Shown one piece after another: positions 28,248 to 37,528 of a DNA stretch of 64,000 nucleotides. The first letter of the stretch is position 1, and each line of letters starts with the position of its first letter. Both the position numbers and the translations under genes were made by a program. The stretch covers positions 651,081 to 715,080 of the forward strand of contig CM007319.1 of assembly GCA_000333855.2 (NCBI GenBank), given 5' to 3'. The notes beneath the pieces are model-generated. The model saw nothing but the letters and a program-made list of their open reading frames with translations, was not told where the DNA came from and ran no database searches. This stretch comes from Endotrypanum monterogeii. Lineage: Eukaryota; Euglenozoa; Kinetoplastea; Trypanosomatida; Trypanosomatidae.

Positions 28248-31052
28248 ATGTTTACGAGGCCGGGAAGCTGGCAAGCCGCTCTTTATATCCGCCGTCCTCG
28301 CTTCCTTAGGGGAGAGTTCCGTTCCCTCCCCGCACCGTCCTCCCAGCAGGCTAAAGCGCGTCGTGTCGATACAGCGGCAGTGCCAATACGGCGTGAAGCA
28401 TGCACGCAGTCACCTGGTGTACCGGAGGTAGACATCCCCCATTCATTCGCTTCGAAGACTGTTGTGTTGGCAGCGCCATCTGCTAAAGTTGTGGAAGTGC
28501 GAGCAAGGCCTGTGGTAACTGCACACGAGACAGTTTGCTACGCGCTCGGCACGCGGGACGCATACCGTATTGTCTGCGCACTGCTGCGGGATCAACAGGC
28601 ATCCATCTCCGCATTATACAGTGAGTTGGAAGATCTTCTTTCAAACTTCGAGGGAGAGGCAGAGTCGTTGGCAGCGGTGGCCTGCGCATGTGTAGCTGTG
28701 GCGCTGAATCCATCGGATTGGCCTCCGTGGGTGGCAGCGCGTTTTGTTGCCACTGGCACAGCAGCGGTGCCGTTCGCATCCAGCCAGTCAACGATCGGGG
28801 CGGGGAGAGCGGTGAAGGTGGGTGAGGCGTCAAAGGGCAAGAAAGACGTCGTGTCGGCTGTCTCGTCGCTGCACGTCACGGCCACTGAAATTCTTTTCCG
28901 CATTGCCTCCCGACTTCCTTCTCAAAGTAGGTGCCTATCAGCGTCGTCGTCGTCTTTGTCTTTGCTTAAGTGGCTCGTGCTCCTGTGCGGAGTGACGCTG
29001 GCACCATCGTCTCGGGTAGCGCTGCACCTTGCAACTGAGGTCGGTCGAGTTTCGCTGGACGCCGCCGGCGTGGCTCTGGCCGCTTTCTGCGCGTCCCGCA
29101 CATTGTCTGCCACACGGAGCGGCGACGACAACGATGACAGCGCCGTGGCTGCGGTTGGACACACAAAGGAATCCTGGTGGCTCTCGCTGTGGATGCAGCT
29201 TACCCAACCCAGCACACAACCGCCGTCGCTGCCCCCCTTTTCTCTTGACGCCGTGATTGCCTCACCGGCAGTGTGGGCGTGGTCTGATGGCCTCTCATCC
29301 GCGGATCTTCGTGAGAAGCGCGTGTCGTGGCATCTGCACTGTCTCATCGTATCCAAAGACGTCTACAGTGCAGCGCGACTCCTGGCTGGCGCGTGCCGTG
29401 ACGGCTCGCAGGCGCTGCCGGGCGAGGCTGAATCGGGTCTGTTGACAAACCAAAGTACCTCGATTCCTGTTTTGGCCTCCACCCAGGCAGAGCTCCTCTC
29501 CACTCTCCCGCCCCACATCTTGGAGGAAAACGGTCTCGGCGAGCATTTAACTAATAGTTTATTGGGGCATATTCGGGGTGTGGAACCGCAGTCCCAGCGG
29601 CCGCGGCCTTGGAGCGGTGCTCCACATTCTCTGCTGTTTGTGCCCACCGTCACCACAAGCGCTGTTCTGTACGCACGTATGCTGCAATATCTCCTCAGCT
29701 CTGCAACGCATGTGCGCAGCGGAGACAGATATGTGCACTATCTTAATGACTTGTCGTTGCTACTGTCCCACGGCAGCATCTACGCACTAGCGGCGTCGCT
29801 GGTACCCGCTGGCCAGCCCTTGAAAACCGTCATGGTGGCCACGAGGGACACGCATCGGGAGTGCCACATGCAGCAGCTCGTTGGTGCTTTGCGTGAGGTC
29901 GTAGATTCTCTCTGTGGTGAGCCGATTACGCGGCTTGCCGCTTCGTCGACCGCTGAACTCCTCACCAAAGACGGCGTCGCTTCCACACCAGATACTCTGC
30001 TCCTTGGCTCAGTCGTTGCATCCGATGGCGCTAAGTCAGGGAACAAGCTAAAAGAGGGGCACACGGCAGCGGGACTGAAAGAGAAGCGGCTTCTTCTCGA
30101 ATGTGCTAAAGTCCCCCCGAGGGGCACCATGTCATGGTGCTGGCGTGAGGATGTGCTATCCAATGTGGACAGCTCGGTGCAAGCGGCAGTTCGTCTCTTA
30201 ACATCACTCTTACAGTTGTGTTCCCACCGCAAGAACAGCCTTCCGTTGCGCACTGCCAAACCGAAGTGGCAGATGGAATTGCACGAGCGAACTGCAGTGC
30301 GCGCGCACAAGTACGAGCTGCTTTTGCAGGAGCTCCCACATGCAGAGCTGCGTGCGGTACTGCACACGCTCCTACGGCACGGCTATATCCGCGAGGGGGG
30401 TCGACTTGGGGTTTCCTTGGTGAAGTCTGAGCAGGTCGATCTACGCTACTACACACTCCCTTTGCTAGGATCGCTTTACCTGGCCGTCTCGTCCCCTCTC
30501 TTCGCATCAACACCCGCTCACACGGCAGACTTCAGCACCTCTCCCCCCTCCTCGCCGGCCAGTGCGAAATCAGTCGCCAACGCCGAATCTGTGCCGGAGT
30601 CGGAGAGGGAGGCGGTCTACCGAATGTACAGACGCCGACTGGAAATTTACGGCAACGCTGATCTCAATGTCGCTACACCCTCGTTTCCGACGATCTCAGA
30701 CTGTTGCATTTCCAGTGGTGATGGTGAGGGTGCGCATAGTCATGGTGTTGCTGCATCGACCTGCAGTGTCCCAGACAGTTCTGCGGCTGTGACGACTACC
30801 GCGCTTGTACGCACTCCTGAAAACAAGCTTGTCCAGGCACTCGTACTCGCCAGTACGCGTCCCACAGTTTCTCTGGACGGCTGCGCAACGGCTGAGTTTG
30901 CGAACTGTTTGCTGAACCGCCGCGTCTCTGTGCCAGGGCGGGGAATGGTGGTGGACGTTGGGTTTGCTAGCATTTCCAGCTACTGCGGGGAGGCTGGGGG
31001 TTCGGGGGCTGTTTTGGGGTCCTGGCATCGCACGGGTGTAGTTACATGCTAA
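28248..31052 (+). CDS. Orphan protein, probable mitochondrial
   Basis: This encodes 934 residues from the ATG at 28248. The first 45 residues (MFTRPGSWQAALYIRRPRFL and on) are rich in Arg, Ser and aromatic residues with few acids, as in a mitochondrial presequence. The body is helix-rich and Leu/Ala/Ser-rich, for example AYRIVCALLRDQQASISALY and LYSELEDLLSNFEGEAES. Repeating helical segments suggest an alpha-solenoid or PPR-like scaffold, but I could not fix a repeat register. A basic helical segment near 665-720 (WQMELHERTAVRAHKYELLL) is well formed. I do not recognise a family. Kinetoplastid mitoribosome and RNA-editing complexes contain many such orphan proteins, so this is a reasonable but unproven home. 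Confidence 0.75.
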   Translation: MFTRPGSWQAALYIRRPRFLRGEFRSLPAPSSQQAKARRVDTAAVPIRREACTQSPGVPEVDIPHSFASKTVVLAAPSAKVVEVRARPVVTAHETVCYALGTRDAYRIVCALLRDQQASISALYSELEDLLSNFEGEAESLAAVACACVAVALNPSDWPPWVAARFVATGTAAVPFASSQSTIGAGRAVKVGEASKGKKDVVSAVSSLHVTATEILFRIASRLPSQSRCLSASSSSLSLLKWLVLLCGVTLAPSSRVALHLATEVGRVSLDAAGVALAAFCASRTLSATRSGDDNDDSAVAAVGHTKESWWLSLWMQLTQPSTQPPSLPPFSLDAVIASPAVWAWSDGLSSADLREKRVSWHLHCLIVSKDVYSAARLLAGACRDGSQALPGEAESGLLTNQSTSIPVLASTQAELLSTLPPHILEENGLGEHLTNSLLGHIRGVEPQSQRPRPWSGAPHSLLFVPTVTTSAVLYARMLQYLLSSATHVRSGDRYVHYLNDLSLLLSHGSIYALAASLVPAGQPLKTVMVATRDTHRECHMQQLVGALREVVDSLCGEPITRLAASSTAELLTKDGVASTPDTLLLGSVVASDGAKSGNKLKEGHTAAGLKEKRLLLECAKVPPRGTMSWCWREDVLSNVDSSVQAAVRLLTSLLQLCSHRKNSLPLRTAKPKWQMELHERTAVRAHKYELLLQELPHAELRAVLHTLLRHGYIREGGRLGVSLVKSEQVDLRYYTLPLLGSLYLAVSSPLFASTPAHTADFSTSPPSSPASAKSVANAESVPESEREAVYRMYRRRLEIYGNADLNVATPSFPTISDCCISSGDGEGAHSHGVAASTCSVPDSSAAVTTTALVRTPENKLVQALVLASTRPTVSLDGCATAEFANCLLNRRVSVPGRGMVVDVGFASISSYCGEAGGSGAVLGSWHRTGVVTC

Positions 31053-32277
31053 CAAAGAAAGCTGCCTCACTCGTCAAAGCAGTCGAGTAGGGGAGTGGAA
31101 GACAAAGCGACGAGGACTGGGCTTTTATGTTTATACACGAAAGAGAAGAGGTGGACAGCTGAAGATTTTTTCATGTCTGCTTCTTCGTTTTTGCCTTTGT
31201 TCCCACGCCATCCTTGCCACGGCGTGTGAGGTATGCCGGTATTGGTGACTATTTCTTCTTCTTTTCTCCTAGTTTTTGGCTGCTATGTACCTCTGACCTT
31301 TGGCGTCCCTCGGTCCCATTTGCTCTGCTTTTCATTCCTCGATCAAAAGAGGACTCCCTCTTATTGCCCACACCGTGCCACCCTAAATATATGTCGGTAA
31401 GCCGCACCACAGCGGTTCATTACGTTTTTCCCGCTGCCTTTCTTTGCCCCCCCCTCTTCACCCCTGAGCATGCTGCATTGCTAATTCTAGCTGCTCCTGA
31501 AGGCTTTCCTCTGGGCGATGTGTGTCCGTGTAAAGATATCTTGTGCGGCGTCACGTCTGTGCGCTACACACACACACTCCCGAAGATTTGGCGGAGGTTG
31601 CGTCCTCCCGCCTCCCGTCCTCCTTTCTTCGCAGAATTGTCTTCTACATATTCTGATTAAAAAAAACACTTCCCGCTGCATTTTTTCTTTTTCGGCTACA
31701 CCACCCCCAGTGAAAAAAAAAAAAATGATGTTTGTTTTGATGAGTGGCTAAAAAACTGCATTGCTGAAGTGGCTTCTGTAGGGGACTTCGTGTTACCTTG
31801 TTGATGCTTTCGCGATTCACTCGTTGCTCTAGCATTTTGTACAGTGGTTGTGAAGCTATGCATTCGTAAGCATGTTCCACCAATGCGCACGCACGCGAGC
31901 GTGGGAGGAGGGGGGGGCTCCTGGAAAGCGAGAGCAGTCTAGCATACCCCAACCGTGGGCTGGGGACATCCCTGCGCATCATAGCGTGCCACCAAAGCGC
32001 GTCTCCGTGCATTACCTTCCTGAATCTTTGGTTTCTCGCAAGCAATTGCAGAGAGAGTGGTCGGCAGTTATTCGGGGAAGGCATGGGGGAAGGGGGATGA
32101 CACATCCGCAGCTATTTCCCGCAAATTCTCACGCACTCGCTCAACGCCGGCCCAGCGCTTTCTTGCGTTTCACCTTTCTCGTTCTCTCGCTCCTCTTTCC
32201 TTCACTTTATTTCCTTTTATGCTTATTTCTTCTAAAAAAAAAATCAAGTGGCATCGACAACGGTAAGCTAGAGAAAT
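31053..32277. other. Intergenic spacer orphan to eS6
   Basis: This is spacer with A-run and T-run segments near 31660-31730 and a strong pyrimidine region before eS6. I see no gene. Confidence 0.65.
32160..32248 (+). promoter_or_regulatory. Predicted trans-splice acceptor for eS6
   Basis: A long T/C-rich tract ends at about 32233, followed by ten A residues and the first AG at 32247-32248. The ATG lies 30 bases downstream. Confidence 0.6.
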
Positions 32278-33027
32278 ATGAAGCTCAACATCGCGTACCC
32301 CCGCAACGGGACGGTGAAGCAGTTCGAGGTCTCGGACGAGGTTCTCCGCCGCGTGCAGCTGCAGGACTACCGCCTCGGCAACGAGGTGGATGGCTCCATC
32401 TTTGGTGAAGAGTTCAAGGGCTACATCTTCCGCCTACGCGGTGGTTCAGACAAGGATGGTTTCCCGATGGTTCCTGGCGTGCTCGCCTCCAGCCGTGTGT
32501 CGCTCCTGGTGAAGCGTGGTGCGATCGGCTTCAACACCTTCCGCGGCTACCAGGGCGAGCGCCGCCGCAAGAACGTTCGTGGCTGCGTGCTCGCGAGCGA
32601 CATTGCGCTGTTGAACGTGACCATCTCCAAGGTGGGTGCACAGCCGATCGAGGGTGTGACTGACACCACTGCTCCCCGCCGTCTGGGCCCGAAGCGCGCG
32701 AGCAAGATCCGCAAGCTCTTCAATCTGTCCCGCACGGAGGATGTGCGCAAGTACGTGGTTCGCCGCCGCGTGACCAAGAGCGGCAAGAAGGATCGCCTGA
32801 AGGCTCCCAAGATCCAGCGCCTCATCACGCCGAGGATCAAGGCCCGCCGTGCTAAGAAGGCCAAGGATGCCATCGCCAAGGTGCGCGAATCTGCCGCTGA
32901 GCGCCGTGAGTACCTGCGCCTGATCGCCTCGCACCGCCGTGCGCTGCGCCAGCGCTCTCACTCTAAGAAGCACACCCACAAGCTGCACGCCCAGCGCGCC
33001 GAGGTGGCCGCGTTCCAGAAGAAGTAA
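32278..33027 (+). CDS. RPS6: 40S ribosomal protein S6 (eS6)
   Basis: This encodes 249 residues of eS6. It starts MKLNIAYPRNGTVKQFEVSD. The conserved GGSDKDGFPMVPGV and GYQGERRRKNVRGCVLASDI segments follow, then LGPKRASKIRKLFNLSRTEDVRKYV. The C-terminal helix is long and basic. In animals and plants this tail ends in a Ser cluster phosphorylated by S6 kinase. Here it ends QRAEVAAFQKK with no such Ser cluster, as seen in trypanosomatid eS6. The 3' UTR carries complementary GT and AC tracts. Start and length are unambiguous. Confidence 0.97.
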   Translation: MKLNIAYPRNGTVKQFEVSDEVLRRVQLQDYRLGNEVDGSIFGEEFKGYIFRLRGGSDKDGFPMVPGVLASSRVSLLVKRGAIGFNTFRGYQGERRRKNVRGCVLASDIALLNVTISKVGAQPIEGVTDTTAPRRLGPKRASKIRKLFNLSRTEDVRKYVVRRRVTKSGKKDRLKAPKIQRLITPRIKARRAKKAKDAIAKVRESAAERREYLRLIASHRRALRQRSHSKKHTHKLHAQRAEVAAFQKK

Positions 33028-33067
33028 TTAGGACGTGCTCGTCTCCCTTCTCCCCCCTGTAGGTGCC

Positions 33068-33168
33068 TGTGTGTGTGTGTGTGTGTGTGTGCGTACGACT
33101 ATGCCTGCGTTTCGGGTAGGTCACTGATTCTCTTTGCCAAGAACACACACACACACACACACACACAC
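33068..33168 (+). repeat. (TG)12 and (AC)13 tracts able to pair
   Basis: A TG tract at 33068-33091 and an AC tract at 33143-33168 are reverse complements, about 51 bases apart. In RNA they could form a stem of over 20 base pairs in the eS6 3' UTR. Confidence 0.75.
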
Positions 33169-34000
33169 GGTCACGTGCAAAGAAGTGAGAGGAAGCTAAT
33201 AAAGATGAGGGCATCTCCGCTCCTTTTCCCTACTGCTCCTCCTCCTCGGCTCCATTGTGTCTCCGTGTTTGAGAGGAAAGCACGGGCTCACGTTTACATT
33301 CGTCCATCTTCTCTGACACGCCGTTGTGATTTCATTCGTGATTTCTTCTCCTTTCTTGTTTTCAAATTCATTTTTTTTTCATCAAATTCAAGGAAACCGA
33401 GTCCCCCAAAAAGGAGGAGGAAAAAAAGGAGCAGCATAGCATACACTTTCAAAACACATAGACCCCTGACGGCAACCAGAGCGTTACGCACTTTATATTT
33501 TTATGGAGTGCGAAATCACGGTGCCGTCTAATGCGAAATTGAAAGGTGAGGGAAAACGCGCGCGCGCGCGTGTGTGTGTGGATTCCACTGTCTTGACCTG
33601 CGAAGATGTCGTTCAGTTTTGGGAGCTTCAAGATCTTTTGGCATGTGCATCGCCTCGTGGTAATAGGGAGAGTGCGTGCGCTGCCCTGTACGTGCCTCAT
33701 ACACGAACCTCTTTCCCCTACTCTCTGTCGTGTGTGTTTCTGTGTAGTGGCTGTGCGGCGCGTGCGTGGTCGGGCTAGATGCCTCCCATGATGATATTCC
33801 TGTTTCTCTTCTCTTCCTTTGATCTGTATGTTTCTTCGACCCTCACATCTCGTGGTTTCTTTCATGACTGCCGTACAACTGTTTACCCTACACATCTCTG
33901 TACCTTCCATGTGGTGTATTCGGAACTGCAGACAACTACGAGCGGGGAAAAAAAAAAATACTTCTCGTCGGAGGCCGTTATCAACATTTCACGTTTGCTC

Positions 34001-34005
34001 TATAT

Positions 34006-34037
<32 letters not shown>

Positions 34038-34041
34038 GTGT
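34001..34041. repeat. (AC)n plus (TA)n compound microsatellite
   Basis: An AC tract passes into a TA tract, within the eS6-NDUFA9 spacer. Confidence 0.85.
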
Positions 34042-34615
34042 ATATTCACACAAGCATATCTACAGGCATCAAGGTCATTCGAGCACGTCTACGATTCGGG
34101 GTAGTAGGTTTATTATTATTATTTAGACTTTTTTTTTTCGGTATTAGTTCTTCCTCTATTAGGAGGTTGTTGCAGATTCTGCTGGATCACCTCTCCTATT
34201 GTGGCGTGTTGCCCCGGAGTCATTATTCGCGTTGTAATTCCCCCAAACACGAATCGCCACTAGCGTATCTATTTAGCTGTGTAGTGAAATCTAGCCCCCC
34301 CCCCCCCCCCACTCCCCAACAACACCATCACACACGTTTTAGGCCGCACCCCTTTTAGTGTTTTATCGGCAGCTGCGGTATGAAGAGGAGTATTTCACAT
34401 CTCCCTCCCTCCCTCCCATTTTTAAAATAGCAACAGTAGTGCATGAGGCCGTCGTTGGTCCGCCGACCTCATTTTGCTTTTGGCTTACTCGAGTAGCGCG
34501 TCTTTACTTTTTTCCCTCCTAACCCTAGAGGCACCGTTTCTGTGTGTTTCTGTTTCTCTGTCTCTGTATGGGTTTGTGTGTGTGTGTGTGTGTCCCTATT
34601 TCTAAGGAAAAAAAA

Positions 34616-35737
34616 ATGTCTCGCCGTATGTTTGTGCGCAACATGAACGGGGAGCTGTCCTCGACTTGGCGCCACGGCGGTGCTGAGGCGAACACCATGG
34701 GTGTCAATGTCGCTACCTTTGGTGCGACCGGCATTCTCGGTCATCACATCCACGCTGTGAATTGTTATCACGGATACACCAGCATCCTTCCATTTCGCTT
34801 TCGCTCGGGTATGCCGAGCAGTGTGCGCCAGATGCGCTCAAGCGGTGATGGCACAGTCGGCCAGAACTTCGATACAGATTATGAGATTGACAAAGAGTTT
34901 GTCGTCAAGGCGATTCTGGAGAAGGTAGACAACGTCATCAACGTTGTTGGTGCGTGGCAGGAGCCGGCCTGCTACGAAAACAGTCAGTCCTGGTTTTCGA
35001 TGGAGGCAATCAATGTTGAGTGGCCGCGTATGCTGGCCAAGTGGAGCCGTGAGATGGGTATCCTCAAGTTCACCCACATGTCCATGGTCGGCGCGGATCT
35101 AAATAGTCCATCAAAGCTGCTCCGGCAGAAGCGTGAGGCGGAGATCGCAGTGCTTGAGGAGTTCCCTACGGCCACGATAATCCGTGGTACAGACATCTTT
35201 GCCGAGAACGACTTTTCCTACTCGAAATATCTCAAGGCGCAAAGGTACATGAAGATTGTCCCTGTTCCGAATCATGGCCAGCGCATCCATCAGCCGGTCT
35301 TTGCTGGAGACCTCGCCGAGGCGGCTGCGCGCTCGCTGCTTTTAGATCACACCGAAGGTCGTATTGCCGAGCTGGGCGGTCCAGTGAGGTTTACAACCAA
35401 CGATTTGTTGCGTTGGTGCTCCGAATGCAATAACCAACGCCACCTCACGGTGCACCTGCCAAAGATTGTCTTTGATATTGCATGTCACATCAACGAGCGC
35501 TACCCTATTCATCAGGGTATCCTACTTGGCACGAAGGCGCCAACGTGGAACAAGGACTGGGTGGAGCGTCAGTTCATAGACAACTGCGCCATGCCTGAAC
35601 GCGACCCCGATTTGCTTGATTGGGAGGATTTTGGTATCCCACGAGAGGACCTGTATCGCATGGAAGAAAAGTTTTTCATCACATCTGTGATGTGGTCCAA
35701 GAGTGCGCCATACCTCGACTACGGCAACCGCATGTAA
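34616..35737 (+). CDS. NDUFA9: Complex I subunit NDUFA9 (39 kDa)
   Basis: This encodes 373 residues of the atypical short-chain dehydrogenase subunit of mitochondrial NADH:ubiquinone oxidoreductase. The nucleotide loop VATFGATGILGHHIHAVN carries the GxTGxxG signature that binds NADPH structurally. The expected downstream segments follow: VVKAILEKVDNVINVVGAWQ, LKFTHMSMVGADLNSPSKLL, then ATIIRGTDIFAENDFSY and HQPVFAGDLAEAAARSLLL. An in-frame ATG at 34568 lies upstream but would encode the GT repeat. The probable splice AG at about 34605-34606 falls between, so 34616 is preferred. The N-terminus (MSRRMFVRNMNGELSSTWR) fits a short import signal. Confidence 0.9.
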   Translation: MSRRMFVRNMNGELSSTWRHGGAEANTMGVNVATFGATGILGHHIHAVNCYHGYTSILPFRFRSGMPSSVRQMRSSGDGTVGQNFDTDYEIDKEFVVKAILEKVDNVINVVGAWQEPACYENSQSWFSMEAINVEWPRMLAKWSREMGILKFTHMSMVGADLNSPSKLLRQKREAEIAVLEEFPTATIIRGTDIFAENDFSYSKYLKAQRYMKIVPVPNHGQRIHQPVFAGDLAEAAARSLLLDHTEGRIAELGGPVRFTTNDLLRWCSECNNQRHLTVHLPKIVFDIACHINERYPIHQGILLGTKAPTWNKDWVERQFIDNCAMPERDPDLLDWEDFGIPREDLYRMEEKFFITSVMWSKSAPYLDYGNRM

Positions 35738-36154
35738 GAAGGAACCCTGACCTCCCTGATCCCTCTTCTCTCCCGAACACGAGAGCGGAGACGAGGGGCA
35801 GAAGTCTGGGGGAGGGGGGAGAATGACTAGAGAGATCACGTACTGTGGACTGTGCCACAACTCCTCCTCGCGCTATGGCGCATGCATGTGTGCTCCAGGA
35901 GACACACCTCTCATGCAATGTAGGCTTCCTCTATGTGGCCCTCCCTTCCGTTGCTGCTGCCGCTGTCGTTGTGAGGTTCATCGGGCTCACTGGCCACTCG
36001 TTTCAATAATCGACTCCCTTCTCACGTTCTGCTTGTCTGGAAACCGCCTTTTCAAAATTTCTAGTGATTGCGTATGTTTGTGTGTTTGCTCACTCCTTTT
36101 GTTTTGTCGCCCTCGCGAATATTTATGTACCATGTGAGTTGAGCTCTTCTTACA

Positions 36155-36179
36155 GGTGTGTGTGTGTGTGTGTGTGTGT
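36155..36179. repeat. (GT)12 microsatellite
   Basis: This is an uninterrupted GT tract in the NDUFA9 3' flank. Confidence 0.9.
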
Positions 36180-37028
36180 TCTCTTCTTGCAGTTGGAGCT
36201 CCGAGGGTTTGGGGCAACCAAACATGTAGTGGCCCACATCATTTCTTGGCACAACCTTTTGGGGGGTATTTCCACACACGAATTGATAAACAAGTAGGCC
36301 CCATTCGAAAAAAAGGCCCAATTTAGGATTTTTATATCGAGTCACTGCCTCTTTTTAGATAGCCTTGTGTGTTTCTTGCTTTTTTTTTCTTTCCCAATTG
36401 GAGAGATGGCACCAACTCAAGTTGATATTGCGGTGCAACCTCTACGAGAGGTGACTGGGGATGTTGGCGCGGCTGTCAAGACCTGAGGGTGTGGCAGGAA
36501 GTTGGCTGTGGGCGGGGTACTTGGTGGCTCAAATCTTTGGTCGAGGTTGCATTGGAAGCAAAAGCTTTAGGTACATACGCACAGATGTCTACATGTACGT
36601 GTATGTACCTTTTTGTGTGTCTGTGGAGCTTTTCCCTCGTGATCCCTCCTCTCCTCTCCCTTCCCCTCCCCTCCCCTCCTCACCGTGGCATGTGGCATGC
36701 AACGGTGGACCATATGTCTCTCTCTCTCTAGCTCCTCTTCTCATTGCACACCTCGTTTTCGTTACTGTCGGTGCAGCTCATCAAACTTCACATTTGGCTA
36801 CACACTGAGAGCCTGACTCTGTTTGCTCCATCTTGATACCCATGATATCCTGTCCTCTTGACCGCCTGCTTCGCATTTCTTTATTATTCACCAACACCGC
36901 CCCGCTGATGAAACGTTAGTGCGCAGGCACAGACGCGCACACATCCACGGAAAAAAAAACCAGCTGCACCCCCTCCCCCCCTCCCCGATAAAAAAGAGAA
37001 AATAATACCTCGTGCCGCTCAATAAGTG

Positions 37029-37032
<4 letters not shown>

Positions 37033-37061
<29 letters not shown>
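37033..37061. repeat. (TA)14 microsatellite
   Basis: This is an uninterrupted TA tract about 470 bases before the EF-hand gene. Confidence 0.9.
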
Positions 37062-37065
<4 letters not shown>

Positions 37066-37329
37066 CCAACCGCTCATTTCGCTTTGAATGCGGCCGTTGA
37101 CGCTCTTTCTTTGCTTGAACCAACAACGTATAGCTCTCCCACTGTTTTTCTCCTCTGTTCCCCTTTCACACAGGTTAGATATTCCAAGACCCCCTCTTCC
37201 TCTCCGCACACAAATACATACACATTTTGAAGGCATATTTTTTGTCTGTAACAATCAACAATAAGATTGCCCCCCCCCTCCTACCCAGCTCTGCGGTCCG
37301 ACTACGCCTGCACATATATAGACAAACAG

Positions 37330-37349
37330 ATATATATATATATATATAT
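37330..37349. repeat. (AT)10 microsatellite
   Basis: This is a second TA-type tract about 180 bases before the EF-hand gene. Confidence 0.9.
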
Positions 37350-37528
37350 TGTTAGAGTCTCTTCTGGGACTAACGCGCTGCTTACGCGGATCATCATCCT
37401 TCTTTTGTTCGGTGAGGGTGTGAGTGCGCATATTTGCGCAGTTGCCTCCCTCTGTTGCTCTATTTCTGGCGCTTTTCATTTCCAAGCCCAGTACATCTTC
37501 CCATACTCACAAATAAAGACATGCAAGC

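Larger units (their letters stand above)
33028..34615. other. Intergenic spacer eS6-NDUFA9
   Basis: This is 1.6 kb of spacer holding a (TG)12 tract, a matching (AC)13 tract, an AC/AT compound repeat at 34001-34041 and a C-run at about 34293-34310. I see no gene. Confidence 0.65.
35738..37528. other. Intergenic spacer NDUFA9 to EF-hand gene
   Basis: This is 1.8 kb of spacer with GT and TA tracts and a pyrimidine-rich block at 36640-36685. A Cys-rich frame at 35823-36137 encodes runs produced by T/C/G repeats and is not supported as a gene. Confidence 0.6.

Noticed and set aside
34568..34615. Upstream in-frame ATG for NDUFA9
   Set aside because: It would encode the GT repeat, and the likely splice AG at about 34605-34606 lies after it.
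35823..36137. Cys-rich 104-codon frame after NDUFA9
   Set aside because: The Cys residues come from TGC/TGT repeats and GT tracts, not a zinc-finger pattern. It lies in a probable 3' UTR.
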